DNA of 44,426 bases from an uncultured Prevotellaceae bacterium (GCA_945833925.1 CAMAFX010000015.1:1-44426), one strand, 5' to 3'. Positions 1 through 7,820 are shown, counted from the stretch's first letter. Notes: a model not told the origin generated them from the sequence alone. Made by a program: numbers and translations.

Positions 1-2022
1 ACCTGCAACGTAACGTCCACCTGACAGCTGAGCATTGTAAAGCGCAAAGGTATTGGCAATAGAACCTGCCGACACGTCCCATGTCTGCTTTGTGGTGCTT
101 ACACCGCCGTTGGCAAGGTACTTGCTTGGGTCGTATGCACTGGTAAAGTAGTAGGTTGTGCCTTTCTCTGTGCTGCCACCGTTCTTGTGTGCCACCCACA
201 GGCTCTTGGTGCCCGCGGTTGCTGTCTCGCTTGTCAGTGCAAAGTTGCCGTCCTCGTTTACCTCTACATAGTTGGTCTTGCTACCGTTGGTGATGATGTT
301 GGCGATGCTGTATAATCCGCCATCCTTGATAGTGATGAAATTCCAGAAGCGGCCGTTGCGACCTGATGTTCCATCAGTATAAACACTGGCTGTGGTCTGA
401 CTCGTGCTGTGCAGATACTTACCGTCGCTTTTACGTGTTATGGCATAGCCGTCGTTTGTCTCTTCGATGTTCCAAATGTATGCTGGGTCTGTCGAATTGC
501 CTGTGTCCCATTGCCCACTTGTGGTCAGGTAATAGTATTCTCCATTGTAGCTGCTCTTCAGTGCGTAGTAGCTACCGTTACTCTCGATTGAGAACACACC
601 TGCGCTTCCCTCTTCAACGATGCTCGCTGTAGGAGCTGATGTTCCGGTGATTGCCAGGTACAGGTTGGAGTATTTGTTTTGCAGTTTCAGGTTTGTCCAG
701 CCTGCGTATGGTGTCTCTCTTACCTCCTCGAATGCCCATGCAGAACCATTGTCTGCTGCGCTCCAGCTGGCAACTTGAGAGCCGTGGTCGTTCAGTCCGT
801 TACCGCCCGTAACATTCTCTGCGATACATATTGCGTTAGGGTAATAAGCGCTTCCGCTGCGACGGATATACCATGTCTTAGGCTCGCTGTTGCCCCACGA
901 GCCGTATGCGTTCAGAGTCATGTCGGCACCGGCAGCAACGTTGTGTATGTTCACTGCCAGATATTCCGCCGTGCTTGGCACCGTAGCACTCTGGGTGAAG
1001 TAGAAACTTGCCTTCTCTACGTCGGGCACGTTCTTGCTTGTTGCCATATTGCTTGTTGCATTGCGGTAACTTACATACTGGCCACGATTGTTGTTGTAGA
1101 GCGTGTATAGATGCTGATCGCCATCTGTTGACAGTCTTGGCACTGCGTAGTAATTGACGGTAATCGCGTTATCGCTTACGGTTACAGTACGCAAGAAACC
1201 ATCTACATTCGAGGTCTGTACATCAGAAGCAGAAATGGCATCTGCAGAACTGATGAACTGTCCGTTGGTTACAGTTGTACTGTTAACGGTTACGCTGCCG
1301 GCTGCGCCATTGATGGTGACATAATAAACGAAGGGTGCACTTTCAATTGCGGCAATAGCATTCTGAATCTGTGTTGCGTATGTGTTCTTGAGTGTGGTTA
1401 TCTCATCTCCGCTTACCTTAACCACACTCCATTCAGTTGCACCATGCTCTCTGGTACGCGCAGTGACCTGACTTGCATCTGTTTTACCATATCCTGGGGT
1501 AGCACTAATCAGATTGCTTGTTCCAATAGGGGTGAACTCAAAATAGTCGGAACCGACATGAGCATCATTACAAGTAACCTTTGCAACAGAAACAGATAAT
1601 GCTGTTTCAGAAAAGGCAGAACCTGACGCATTTACTGAATAGAACTTACCGTTTGCAATGTTGAAAAGGAAACGATTGCCCGAGCCTGCTGTATAAATCA
1701 TCCAGTAAACACAAACATCAGCTGCTGTCGAGCTCACGCCATTAGCAGTATAACCACCGCCAACGTCAGCAAGGACTGCATGGTTGTACTGCGAGCAATA
1801 CGCTAAGAAACCACGGTCAAGCTCTGCGTTTGCATCGCAATGCAGTGTATAGACTGCATCGTTACTAAGGTTTGCAAGGTCGGTAACACGTTCTTGGGTG
1901 ATCTCCGCCTTTGCTGTGCTGCCCCATCCCACGAGGATGAGCATCAGCATCAAAACGAACCTTGAAAGTCGCGTCATGGACACGCCTGACGAGGTTCCAA
2001 TCTTCAATAGATTTTTCTTCAT
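1..2022 (-). CDS. Secreted protein with trefoil-like repeats (C-terminus outside window)
   Basis: An uninterrupted frame of 674 codons reads leftward from an ATG at 2022 and leaves the window, so the C-terminus is unknown. The N-terminus is a signal peptide: basic residues, then a hydrophobic stretch at about residues 22-35, then an AKA-type cleavage site near 40. A second Met at residue 16 (1977) would give a more usual signal length and may be the real start. The body holds repeated short motifs of the form GKYL/NLYLAI/SKYLA with W-x-F/I spacing, such as GKFYSVNAS, NLYLAITGTSAP, GKYLHSTSQ and SKYLANGG. This pattern is typical of ricin-type beta-trefoil modules in Bacteroidales secreted proteins. 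Such modules often precede a glycosidase, peptidase or sorting domain. No catalytic motif is visible in this part, and the function is not assigned. Confidence 0.8.
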   Translation of the reverse strand, partial: MKKNLLKIGTSSGVSMTRLSRFVLMLMLILVGWGSTAKAEITQERVTDLANLSNDAVYTLHCDANAELDRGFLAYCSQYNHAVLADVGGGYTANGVSSTAADVCVYWMIYTAGSGNRFLFNIANGKFYSVNASGSAFSETALSVSVAKVTCNDAHVGSDYFEFTPIGTSNLISATPGYGKTDASQVTARTREHGATEWSVVKVSGDEITTLKNTYATQIQNAIAAIESAPFVYYVTINGAAGSVTVNSTTVTNGQFISSADAISASDVQTSNVDGFLRTVTVSDNAITVNYYAVPRLSTDGDQHLYTLYNNNRGQYVSYRNATSNMATSKNVPDVEKASFYFTQSATVPSTAEYLAVNIHNVAAGADMTLNAYGSWGNSEPKTWYIRRSGSAYYPNAICIAENVTGGNGLNDHGSQVASWSAADNGSAWAFEEVRETPYAGWTNLKLQNKYSNLYLAITGTSAPTASIVEEGSAGVFSIESNGSYYALKSSYNGEYYYLTTSGQWDTGNSTDPAYIWNIEETNDGYAITRKSDGKYLHSTSQTTASVYTDGTSGRNGRFWNFITIKDGGLYSIANIITNGSKTNYVEVNEDGNFALTSETATAGTKSLWVAHKNGGSTEKGTTYYFTSAYDPSKYLANGGVSTTKQTWDVSAGSIANTFALYNAQLSGGRYVAG

Positions 2023-2128
2023 TTGGTATTAATTAGTTTTTGTTTGTACACTTGTTATGCTTGTGCCGGACTCCCCAAAGATGGAACATTTCCGACGATG
2101 TATGTTACAATACACACTACGAAGCGTA

Positions 2129-2136
2129 CAAAATTA
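2129..2136 (-). promoter_or_regulatory. Bacteroidota -7 element upstream of the secreted protein at 1-2022
   Basis: On the minus strand the sequence is TAATTTTG, matching the TAnnTTTG -7 consensus. It lies about 107 bases upstream of the start at 2022. No good -33 TTTG is present at the usual spacing, so this is a one-element prediction. The surrounding stretch 2023-2385 contains no gene that I can support. Confidence 0.45.
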
Positions 2137-2385
2137 CAAACTTTAATTGAAAGATTCATAGCATTTTCGTAAAATGAACATCTTATACACACTATTTAAT
2201 ACATAATGCAACATTCAGTTTGCAAAAAAGCAAAAAAAACAGAGAAAGAACGCAAGAAAGCATAATCCCCCACTCCACTACGCCGGAATCGTTCTTTCGC
2301 AGTGAAAGAAAATCGGTGGGTGGTCTACAGGCGGTTCGCCTCACGCTGCTGACGGAGGTGGGAAGGCAGTTCCTGCATCATGTAC

Positions 2386-2471
2386 CGGAAAAAATATTTT
2401 CTCGCTGCGGAAAAAGTTTTTTTTCGCACCGGAAAAAAATTTTTTCTGCAGCGAAAAAAAAAATTTCACAC
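2386..2471. repeat. 22-bp A-tract/T-tract tandem array, about four units
   Basis: Four consecutive units begin at 2386, 2408, 2430 and 2452. The first three are exactly 22 bp and the last is 20-22 bp. Each reads CGG (last copy CG), an A-run, a T-run, then a GC-containing spacer (CTCGCTG, CGCAC, CTGCAG, CACAC). Each unit is close to self-complementary, and the period equals two DNA helical turns. The array sits in the 567-bp gap between the esterase gene and the secreted-protein gene, just past the esterase terminator. Weak open frames exist on both strands here, but they only translate the homopolymer runs into Lys/Phe and are not genes. Confidence 0.8.
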
Positions 2472-2523
2472 AAAAAAAGCTTACCCTAAGTGCGCTGATC
2501 TTGCGGGAAGCGTGGGTAAGCTT
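2470..2523 (-). terminator. Intrinsic terminator of the ATP-grasp/esterase unit
   Basis: Perfect 10-bp arms AAGCTTACCC (2477-2486) and GGGTAAGCTT (2514-2523) enclose a 27-nt loop. Read on the minus strand, the hairpin runs straight into a T-run. It lies 67 bp beyond the stop codon of the leftward esterase gene. The long loop is unusual, but the polarity fits only the minus strand. Confidence 0.7.
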
Positions 2524-2589
2524 GTTCAAATATCGAACGTCGATTTTTAATAAGATTCGAGTCAGGATTTCGAGAAGCGAAGCGAGGCT

Positions 2590-3324
2590 TCATCCCAGCA
2601 CCTTGTCCATGAAGTATGCCAGCTGGGCACGCCACCATGGCCAGTCGTGGTCCACGTCGTGCCCCCAGTAGTCAATCCAGGCAGGAATGTTCTTGGAGCG
2701 CACAACGGCGTCGAGGCGGCGCGTACTCTCGAGGAGTTCGTCCTCCCAGCGTCCCTGACCGACGCAGATGATTATCTGTCGCTGGCGGTACTGGTCAATC
2801 CATGGATGGTCTGCCGGCATGCCTCCGATGAATGAGATGGGCGAATTGGCATAGGTCAGTTCGTCGTGGTAGTTGGGGAATCCGTAGTCCGAGTCGTAGA
2901 GTCCACTCATGGAGATGACGGCATCGAACACGTCGGGGCGGCGGAAGAAGAAGTTGGCAGCGTGGTAGGCACCCATGCTGCAACCCGTGATGATGAAGGT
3001 CTCGCCCTCGTGCTGGCGCACTGCGGGCAGGAGTTCGTTGACAACGTAGTTGAACCACGCCTCGTGGCGTCGTATGCGCCAGTAGCCGTCACCGTCGCGG
3101 TTGCTCCATGTTTCGGCATCGATGGTGTCGCAGGTGATGAGACGTATCTCGCCCGCCTCGATGCGTGGGCGGAGCACATCGACCATGCCGAAGTTCTCCC
3201 AGTCGAAGAACCTTCCGTTCTGCGATGGGATGGCAAGGACTGCGCGTCCTGTGGTGCCATAAACCTTATGTTCCATGTCGCGTCCGAGCGACTCGCTGTA
3301 TTGCTTGAAATACTGTTCCTGCAT
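2590..3324 (-). CDS. Esterase-type alpha/beta-hydrolase partnered with an ATP-grasp ligase
   Basis: The protein is 244 residues from the chosen ATG at 3324. The frame is open further upstream, but that extension (Ser/Thr-rich) overlaps the preceding gene and looks artificial. The nucleophile motif is GCSMG with Ser116, followed by AYHAANFFFRRPDVFDAVISMSG, which is the usual helix after the nucleophile in esterase-D-like hydrolases. His226 in DHDWPWW near the C-terminus is the likely catalytic histidine. There is no signal peptide, so it is probably cytoplasmic. It starts 34 bp after the ATP-grasp gene on the same strand and is followed by a terminator, so the two probably form a bicistronic unit. 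It resembles uncharacterised esterase-superfamily proteins rather than MenH. The substrate is unknown. Confidence 0.8.
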   Translation of the reverse strand: MQEQYFKQYSESLGRDMEHKVYGTTGRAVLAIPSQNGRFFDWENFGMVDVLRPRIEAGEIRLITCDTIDAETWSNRDGDGYWRIRRHEAWFNYVVNELLPAVRQHEGETFIITGCSMGAYHAANFFFRRPDVFDAVISMSGLYDSDYGFPNYHDELTYANSPISFIGGMPADHPWIDQYRQRQIIICVGQGRWEDELLESTRRLDAVVRSKNIPAWIDYWGHDVDHDWPWWRAQLAYFMDKVLG

Positions 3325-3358
3325 AATTGTTGTTTTCGATTTACCGTATAGTAGATAA

Positions 3359-4558
3359 TTATTGTTTTCTGTTGCATACGTCGAAGAGGAACTCGTCGCG
3401 CTCATCCTCGGTGCGGAAACGTGCTATGTAGCTCTGGTCGCCCATGGCACCCGAGAGCGCCTTGGCAATGCGCGGAGCCATATTCATGTTGCCGGCATAC
3501 TTCTGTAGCAGTTCCTCGTGCGACATCCAGTACTCCACGTTGTCGCGGCGACCAGCAAAGACGCAGAAGTAATCGTCCTTGGGATCGGGCGTGGTGCGAC
3601 GGTCGAATGCCACCATGTCAGCCCAAATTTTGTAGACATCCACGTTGTGGGCGTAGTTTATCATGTCGGGGATGTAGCCGCCACCGGGACGCATGTTGAC
3701 CTCGAGAGCAACGAAGTCGCCCACATTGCCCAGACCCTTGTGGGCACGGTCCAACTGGAAGAACTCAAGGTGGACAAAGCGGCTCTGTATGTGGAACGCC
3801 TTGACAGTGCGACGTCCCCAGAAGCGCAGGTTCTCGTTCATCTCCCTGTTGACGAAGAAGGTGCTGTCGAGGTTGTAGTTGACAATGTCGGCTATGCTTG
3901 GAGGACAGATGCACATGGACTCAACCAGAGGCTCGCCCTTGCTGTTGATGACAGCGTCGTAGGTGCATATGTTGCCGGTGACGAACTCCTCGATGACGTA
4001 CTGGTCGACGTGGGGCGTGGTCTGGAAGAAGTTCCACAGCTGGTCGGGGGTCTCTATCTTGTGCGAACCGTTGGCACCGACACCCACGTCGGGCTTGCTG
4101 AAGAGCGGATAGCCTGCCTCCTCGGCAAAGTCTCTGGCAGCCTCGTAGCCCAGCGACGCCTTTATCTGGCGCGCCGTACGTATGCCTCCCTCGGCATAGT
4201 ACTTCTTCATCTCCGACTTCTCCTTGATACTGTCGATGCGGTCGAGCTTGATGCCCGTACAGACATTGAAGTCGGTACGCAGGCGTGCATCCTGCTGCAG
4301 CCAGTACTCGTTGTTCGACTCAATCCAGTCTATCTTGCCATACTTGTGAGCGAAGAACGCCACGGCACGATACATCTCGTCGTAGTTCTCCATATTACCG
4401 ACACGATAGTACTCGGTAAGCGATGACTTCAGTTCGGGAATGAGACGGTCGTAGATCTCGTCACCGATGCCGAGAACGGTAACACCATTCTGCTTCAAGG
4501 CAGCACACCACTGCCAGTATTTCTCGGGGAAATTGGGTGAGATAAAGATGAAGTTCAT
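3359..4558 (-). CDS. ATP-grasp ligase of unknown substrate
   Basis: The protein is 399 residues and cytoplasmic, with no signal peptide. Residues 1-40 form a Rossmann-like pre-ATP-grasp start (MNFIFISPNFPEKYW). The central part carries the ATP-binding lysine strand (YPLFSKPDVGVGANGS) and the adenine-linker acidic strand (YVIEEFVTGNICTYD). The Mg-binding ExN is Glu286-x-Asn288 in LEVNMRPGGG. These features fit carboxylate-amine (or thiol) ligases of the carbamoyl-phosphate-synthetase-like ATP-grasp type, which activate a carboxylate as an acyl phosphate. No substrate-specific domain is recognisable. The gene is the first of a two-gene leftward unit with an esterase and is divergent from menF. 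A ligase plus hydrolase suggests a pair that makes and breaks, or makes and edits, an amide or ester bond, but this is inference only. Confidence 0.85.
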   Translation of the reverse strand: MNFIFISPNFPEKYWQWCAALKQNGVTVLGIGDEIYDRLIPELKSSLTEYYRVGNMENYDEMYRAVAFFAHKYGKIDWIESNNEYWLQQDARLRTDFNVCTGIKLDRIDSIKEKSEMKKYYAEGGIRTARQIKASLGYEAARDFAEEAGYPLFSKPDVGVGANGSHKIETPDQLWNFFQTTPHVDQYVIEEFVTGNICTYDAVINSKGEPLVESMCICPPSIADIVNYNLDSTFFVNREMNENLRFWGRRTVKAFHIQSRFVHLEFFQLDRAHKGLGNVGDFVALEVNMRPGGGYIPDMINYAHNVDVYKIWADMVAFDRRTTPDPKDDYFCVFAGRRDNVEYWMSHEELLQKYAGNMNMAPRIAKALSGAMGDQSYIARFRTEDERDEFLFDVCNRKQ

Positions 4559-4689
4559 AACTGTTTTCTACCTTAATAATACGTTTTGTTTTACAAGTTC
4601 ACCTGAATTATTCATGGTTTTACTTCTGACGCGAATTAGCGTGAACAAGCATGAATATTGTAAGCCAATAATACCACGTAGACTCTACG

Positions 4690-4719
4690 CAAAGGTAACA
4701 ATTTTCTACGAGAAGCAAA
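4690..4719 (-). promoter_or_regulatory. Promoter of the ATP-grasp/esterase unit
   Basis: On the minus strand TACCTTTG (4690-4697) matches TAnnTTTG. TTTG (4716-4719) lies 18 bp upstream of it, slightly shorter than the usual 19-21. The predicted 5' leader is about 125 nt. The 4559-4873 gap otherwise holds only this and the opposite-facing menF promoter; I see no RNA gene there. Confidence 0.6.
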
Positions 4720-4800
4720 ACGAAAACGAAAACTTTCTGCAAAAACACAAAATAAAAAGAAAAATTGTAAAGCAAGAGTACATATATGGGGCATTTTTCG

Positions 4801-4808
4801 TACTTTTG
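4801..4808 (+). promoter_or_regulatory. menF: -7 element of the menF-menD transcript
   Basis: TACTTTTG matches the TAnnTTTG consensus and lies about 70 bp before menF. The -33 region has only a weak TTG. It faces away from the ATP-grasp promoter, so the gap is a divergent promoter region. Confidence 0.6.
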
Positions 4809-4873
4809 TGAAAGAATAAAGACAGAAAAAAGACTAAGCCACGAACACAGCAAAGGAGTGTATTGAGAGACTG

Positions 4874-6106
4874 GTGGAAAGCGGAAGATGCTTTGCACTG
4901 TTTCGCCTGCCCGGAAGAGAGCAGGTGCAACTCGTCATGCACGACAGCGAACAGAGAGAGGAGAGGCTGAAAGAGAGAGGCGAAGAGAGGAGAGGACAAA
5001 GCGAGGAGCCATGCGGTTTCATCTTTGCACCATTCAGCAATAGCGAAAGCATGCCCACCCTGCTCATACGTCCCGACATAGTAGCAAGCGGATGGGAGCA
5101 GATAGGCCATGCCTGCGAAAACCTGAAGGCGAAGCAAGGCGACAGGCAACCGGGAGAGACAAACGACCGGGCAGGCAATGCCAGCCCGAACCAGACCGCA
5201 AGCGAGGACAGCCACACAGAAGCCCGGGGGACCGCAAGCGAGGACAGCCGCGGAGAACACGGCACGCCATATATCGACCAGCTGGAACATGGGGATGCGG
5301 GGAGCGAGGATGCTTCACAAAGCCCGCTGTATGGAGAGAACCTCGAACGTATGCTGGGAGAGATAAGGCGAGGAACATTCGAGAAGGTGGTGCTCAGCTA
5401 CTGCCAGAGGAACACGACGCACACGCTGCTGCACCACGAGGCCGACACCTTCCTGCGTGCACTCGATGCCTACCCCGAAGCTATGGTCTATCTGGTCTAC
5501 ACCACCACCGCCGGCAGATGGATGGGATGCACTCCCGAGATACTGCTGCAAGGCGGACACGAGGAGTGGGAAACAATGGCGCTGGCAGGAACCCACGAGA
5601 GAGAGGATGCCGAGTGGGACACGAAGAATATCGAGGAACAGAACGTGGTGAGCCAATACATCAAAGCCACTCTGCAGAGCATCGGTACAGACGTGCGGGA
5701 AGACGGACCCTACACCATGCAGGCAGGTAACCTGATTCACCGACGCACGGACTTCCGATTCACGTCGCGCAGGGGGATATCGACAATGGACATAGTCGGC
5801 GCACTGCACCCTACCCCTGCCGTTTGCGGTTTCCCAAAGAAGGAGGCTCTGCAATACCTCACCCAGCACGAACATTCTACACGCAACTATTTCTCTGGAT
5901 ACCTGGGACCTGTGAACATCTACGACAGGACGTGCCTCTACGTAAACTTGAGATGCGCCCAGATATGCAGCGACGCCACATACTACCACGCCGGAGGCGG
6001 GTTGAACCGACTCTCCGTTCCTGAAGAGGAGATGCTTGAGATTGAACGCAAGATGGAAACGGTGCGAGCTTTGGTCGAGCCCGAGCGAGGCTCGTGCTCG
6101 AAGTGA
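4874..6106 (+). CDS. menF: Isochorismate synthase MenF
   Basis: This enzyme converts chorismate to isochorismate, the first committed step of menaquinone synthesis. The chorismate-binding domain spans about residues 155-400. It has EKVVLSYCQR, the GCTPEILLQ strand, the LAGT segment, QNVVSQYI, ALHPTPAVCGFPKKEA, RNYFSGYLGP and YHAGGGLNRLS, all characteristic of the family. The start is uncertain. GTG 4874 is the first usual start codon, but the frame is open from 4838, and the encoded IERLVESG just before CFALFRLPG looks like conserved family sequence. An ATT at 4862 preceded by AAGGAG is a possible start. Residues about 80-150 are a hydrophilic Glu/Gly/Ser-rich linker with a direct DNA repeat. 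The stop codon lies inside a heptamer array leading into menD. Confidence 0.93.
   Translation: MESGRCFALFRLPGREQVQLVMHDSEQREERLKERGEERRGQSEEPCGFIFAPFSNSESMPTLLIRPDIVASGWEQIGHACENLKAKQGDRQPGETNDRAGNASPNQTASEDSHTEARGTASEDSRGEHGTPYIDQLEHGDAGSEDASQSPLYGENLERMLGEIRRGTFEKVVLSYCQRNTTHTLLHHEADTFLRALDAYPEAMVYLVYTTTAGRWMGCTPEILLQGGHEEWETMALAGTHEREDAEWDTKNIEEQNVVSQYIKATLQSIGTDVREDGPYTMQAGNLIHRRTDFRFTSRRGISTMDIVGALHPTPAVCGFPKKEALQYLTQHEHSTRNYFSGYLGPVNIYDRTCLYVNLRCAQICSDATYYHAGGGLNRLSVPEEEMLEIERKMETVRALVEPERGSCSK
5194..5249 (+). repeat. 36-bp-period direct repeat inside menF
   Basis: A 20-bp sequence beginning GACCGCAAGCG occurs at 5194-5213 and again at 5230-5249. The period is 36 bp, or exactly 12 codons, so the frame is kept. 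It encodes TASEDS twice in the polar linker between the N-terminal part and the chorismate-binding domain. Confidence 0.85.
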
Positions 6107-6131
6107 AAAGTGAAAAGTGAAAAGTGAAAAG
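6101..6131 (+). repeat. (AAGTGAA)4 heptamer array at the menF/menD junction
   Basis: Four perfect AAGTGAA units plus AAG run from 6101 to 6131. The array contains the menF stop codon (6104-6106) and in-frame GTG triplets, and it ends 3 bp before the menD ATG. Closely related heptamers border the pta-ackA interval at 24602 and 24918. Confidence 0.9.
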
Positions 6132-6134
6132 CCT

Positions 6135-7757
6135 ATGCTTACGAACAAGAGACAGATACTGGAGATGGTGGCACTGATGCGCGAACACGGCATCGTGGAC
6201 GTGGTGCTGTGCCCCGGCAGCAGGAATGTACCTATCGTACACACCATCAGTCAGACGGAGGGATTCTGCTGCCATGCGCTGACGGACGAGAGGAGTGCCG
6301 GGTTCTTCGCCTTAGGACGCGCACTGGCTACAGGAAAGACGGTGGCTGTGTGCGTAACGTCGGGCTCCGCCCTGGTAAACCTGCACCCTGCTGTGACAGA
6401 GGCGTTCTACCAACAGGTGCCTCTGCTCATCATCTCTGCCGACAGACCATCGGCATGGATAGGACAGATGGATGGACAGACAATGCCACAGACTGGGGTG
6501 TTCGGCAGCATGGTGAAGTACTCGTGCTGCCTTGAGACCAACGACATATGGCACGTGAACCGGATGGTGAACGAGGCTCTGCTGGAGTGTACGCACCGCA
6601 GCAAGGGACCGGTACACATCAACGTTCCCATCGAAGAACCTCTCTATGAGTTCGGTACGGAGGCACTGCCCAGCGTAAGGGTGATAAGGCGCATCGAGGG
6701 GCTCTACCCCGACAAGGCACGCGAGATAGCTGAACTGCTGCACCAGAGCACGAAGCGAATGATAATAATCGGTCAGAAGCCTGCCGACAGACAGGTGAAA
6801 CCAGCATATATGAACGAACTGAACCGCGGGTATGTGTCGCTGTGCGAGAACCTTGCCAACTGCGGCGAGGGCAGCGTGGCACTGAACATCACAGACCGGC
6901 TGATGGACGAGGTGGTGGGTGACAGGCGCAGGTGCGCTGGAGATTACCGACCTGACCTGGTGATAACCGTGGGCGGACACATCGTAAGCAAGAAACTGAA
7001 GAACTGGCTGAGACAGAACCCACCCAAGCAGCACTGGCACGTGAGTCCGGAGGGTACGATAGCCGACACCTTCGGTTGTCTGACAACGGTTATCGAGGCT
7101 GAGCCATACCGCTTCCTGGAGATGCTGGCGTACATAACCATACCCATCGAAGAGGAAAGCAACTACCCTCAACTGTGGCGCACGCTGGCAGCGGAAACAA
7201 AAACGCAGACTACCAATAAGCCACAAGACGAATGCGCGGAGATGGGAGGCGAAAGCGAGCCGAGAATAAGCGAGAAGGAGATTGTGGGCAAGCTGATGGG
7301 AATGCTGCCTGAGGGGGCGGTGTTGCATCTTGCTAATAGCAGTAGTGTGAGGTACGCGCAGGAGTTCCCTCTACACCCAAGCGTGACGGTGTGCTGCAAC
7401 AGGGGAATCAATGGAATTGAGGGGTGCCTGAGCAGTGCCGTGGGCTTTGCATCGGCTACTCCTGAACGCCAGAACTTTGTGGTGATCGGCGATCTGGCTT
7501 TCTTCTATGACCAAAACGCGTTGTGGAACCGCGAACTGCCAGATAACCTGCACATCCTTCTACTGAATAACCACGGCGGCGAGATTTTCAATACGCTGCC
7601 CGTACCTGATGATGAGCGCACACGCAGCTTCGTAATGGCGAAGCATCATACTAACGCTGAGGCCGTGGCACAACAATACGGACTGCTGTATATGAACCGA
7701 CTGGAAGAGATGCAGGAGTTCGTGGACAAGGGACATGCTTTGCTCGAAGTTGAGTAA
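6135..7757 (+). CDS. menD: SEPHCHC synthase MenD
   Basis: This thiamine-diphosphate enzyme condenses isochorismate with 2-oxoglutarate to give 2-succinyl-5-enolpyruvyl-6-hydroxy-3-cyclohexene-1-carboxylate. I chose ATG 6135. A GTG at 6117 is in frame, but its codons come from the heptamer repeat. Key features are the N-terminal CPGSRN motif, Glu52 in TDERSAGFFALG (the ThDP-activating glutamate), SGSALVNLHPAVTEA, ISADRP, and the C-terminal ThDP/metal region VVIGDLAFFYDQNAL...LNNHGGEIF. A polar segment at about residues 350-382 (KTQTTNKPQDECAEMGGE) looks inserted between the central and C-terminal domains. It is cotranscribed with menF (28-bp gap). The next men gene on this strand is 4.7 kb away. 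Confidence 0.95.
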   Translation: MLTNKRQILEMVALMREHGIVDVVLCPGSRNVPIVHTISQTEGFCCHALTDERSAGFFALGRALATGKTVAVCVTSGSALVNLHPAVTEAFYQQVPLLIISADRPSAWIGQMDGQTMPQTGVFGSMVKYSCCLETNDIWHVNRMVNEALLECTHRSKGPVHINVPIEEPLYEFGTEALPSVRVIRRIEGLYPDKAREIAELLHQSTKRMIIIGQKPADRQVKPAYMNELNRGYVSLCENLANCGEGSVALNITDRLMDEVVGDRRRCAGDYRPDLVITVGGHIVSKKLKNWLRQNPPKQHWHVSPEGTIADTFGCLTTVIEAEPYRFLEMLAYITIPIEEESNYPQLWRTLAAETKTQTTNKPQDECAEMGGESEPRISEKEIVGKLMGMLPEGAVLHLANSSSVRYAQEFPLHPSVTVCCNRGINGIEGCLSSAVGFASATPERQNFVVIGDLAFFYDQNALWNRELPDNLHILLLNNHGGEIFNTLPVPDDERTRSFVMAKHHTNAEAVAQQYGLLYMNRLEEMQEFVDKGHALLEVE

Positions 7758-7765
7758 AGGATGGG

Positions 7766-7785
7766 CGAACAAATGTATTTGTTCG
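7766..7785. terminator. Hairpin after menD (convergent with the CotH gene)
   Basis: Perfect 9-bp arms CGAACAAAT/ATTTGTTCG with a 2-nt loop start 9 bp after the menD stop. No long T-run follows directly. A second hairpin, CCATCCCC (7827-7834) with GGGGATGG (7840-7847), lies nearer the CotH gene and is followed on the plus strand by a T-rich stretch. Together they probably end both converging transcripts. Confidence 0.5.
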
Positions 7786-7790
7786 AACAA

Positions 7791-7820
7791 GAACCAACAA
7801 GGACCAACGAGGACCAACGA
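7791..7820 (+). repeat. Three tandem 10-bp units between menD and the CotH gene
   Basis: The consecutive decamers GAACCAACAA, GGACCAACGA and GGACCAACGA lie between the two hairpins in the 101-bp convergent gap. They are noncoding. Confidence 0.8.

Noticed and set aside
2386..2471. Possible CRISPR array
   Set aside because: The units are contiguous 22-mers without unique spacers of regular length, and no cas genes are present.
2220..2529. Small open frames on both strands in the intergenic A/T array
   Set aside because: They translate only the homopolymer runs into Lys/Phe repeats. The array and a terminator explain the sequence.
2590..3324. The alpha/beta-hydrolase as MenH
   Set aside because: It is outside the men transcripts, on the opposite strand, pairs with an ATP-grasp gene, and has an esterase-type sequence around the nucleophile rather than MenH features.
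6117..6134. GTG at 6117 as the menD start (adds VKSEKP)
   Set aside because: The added codons are simply the heptamer repeat. ATG 6135 directly precedes the conserved MenD N-terminus.
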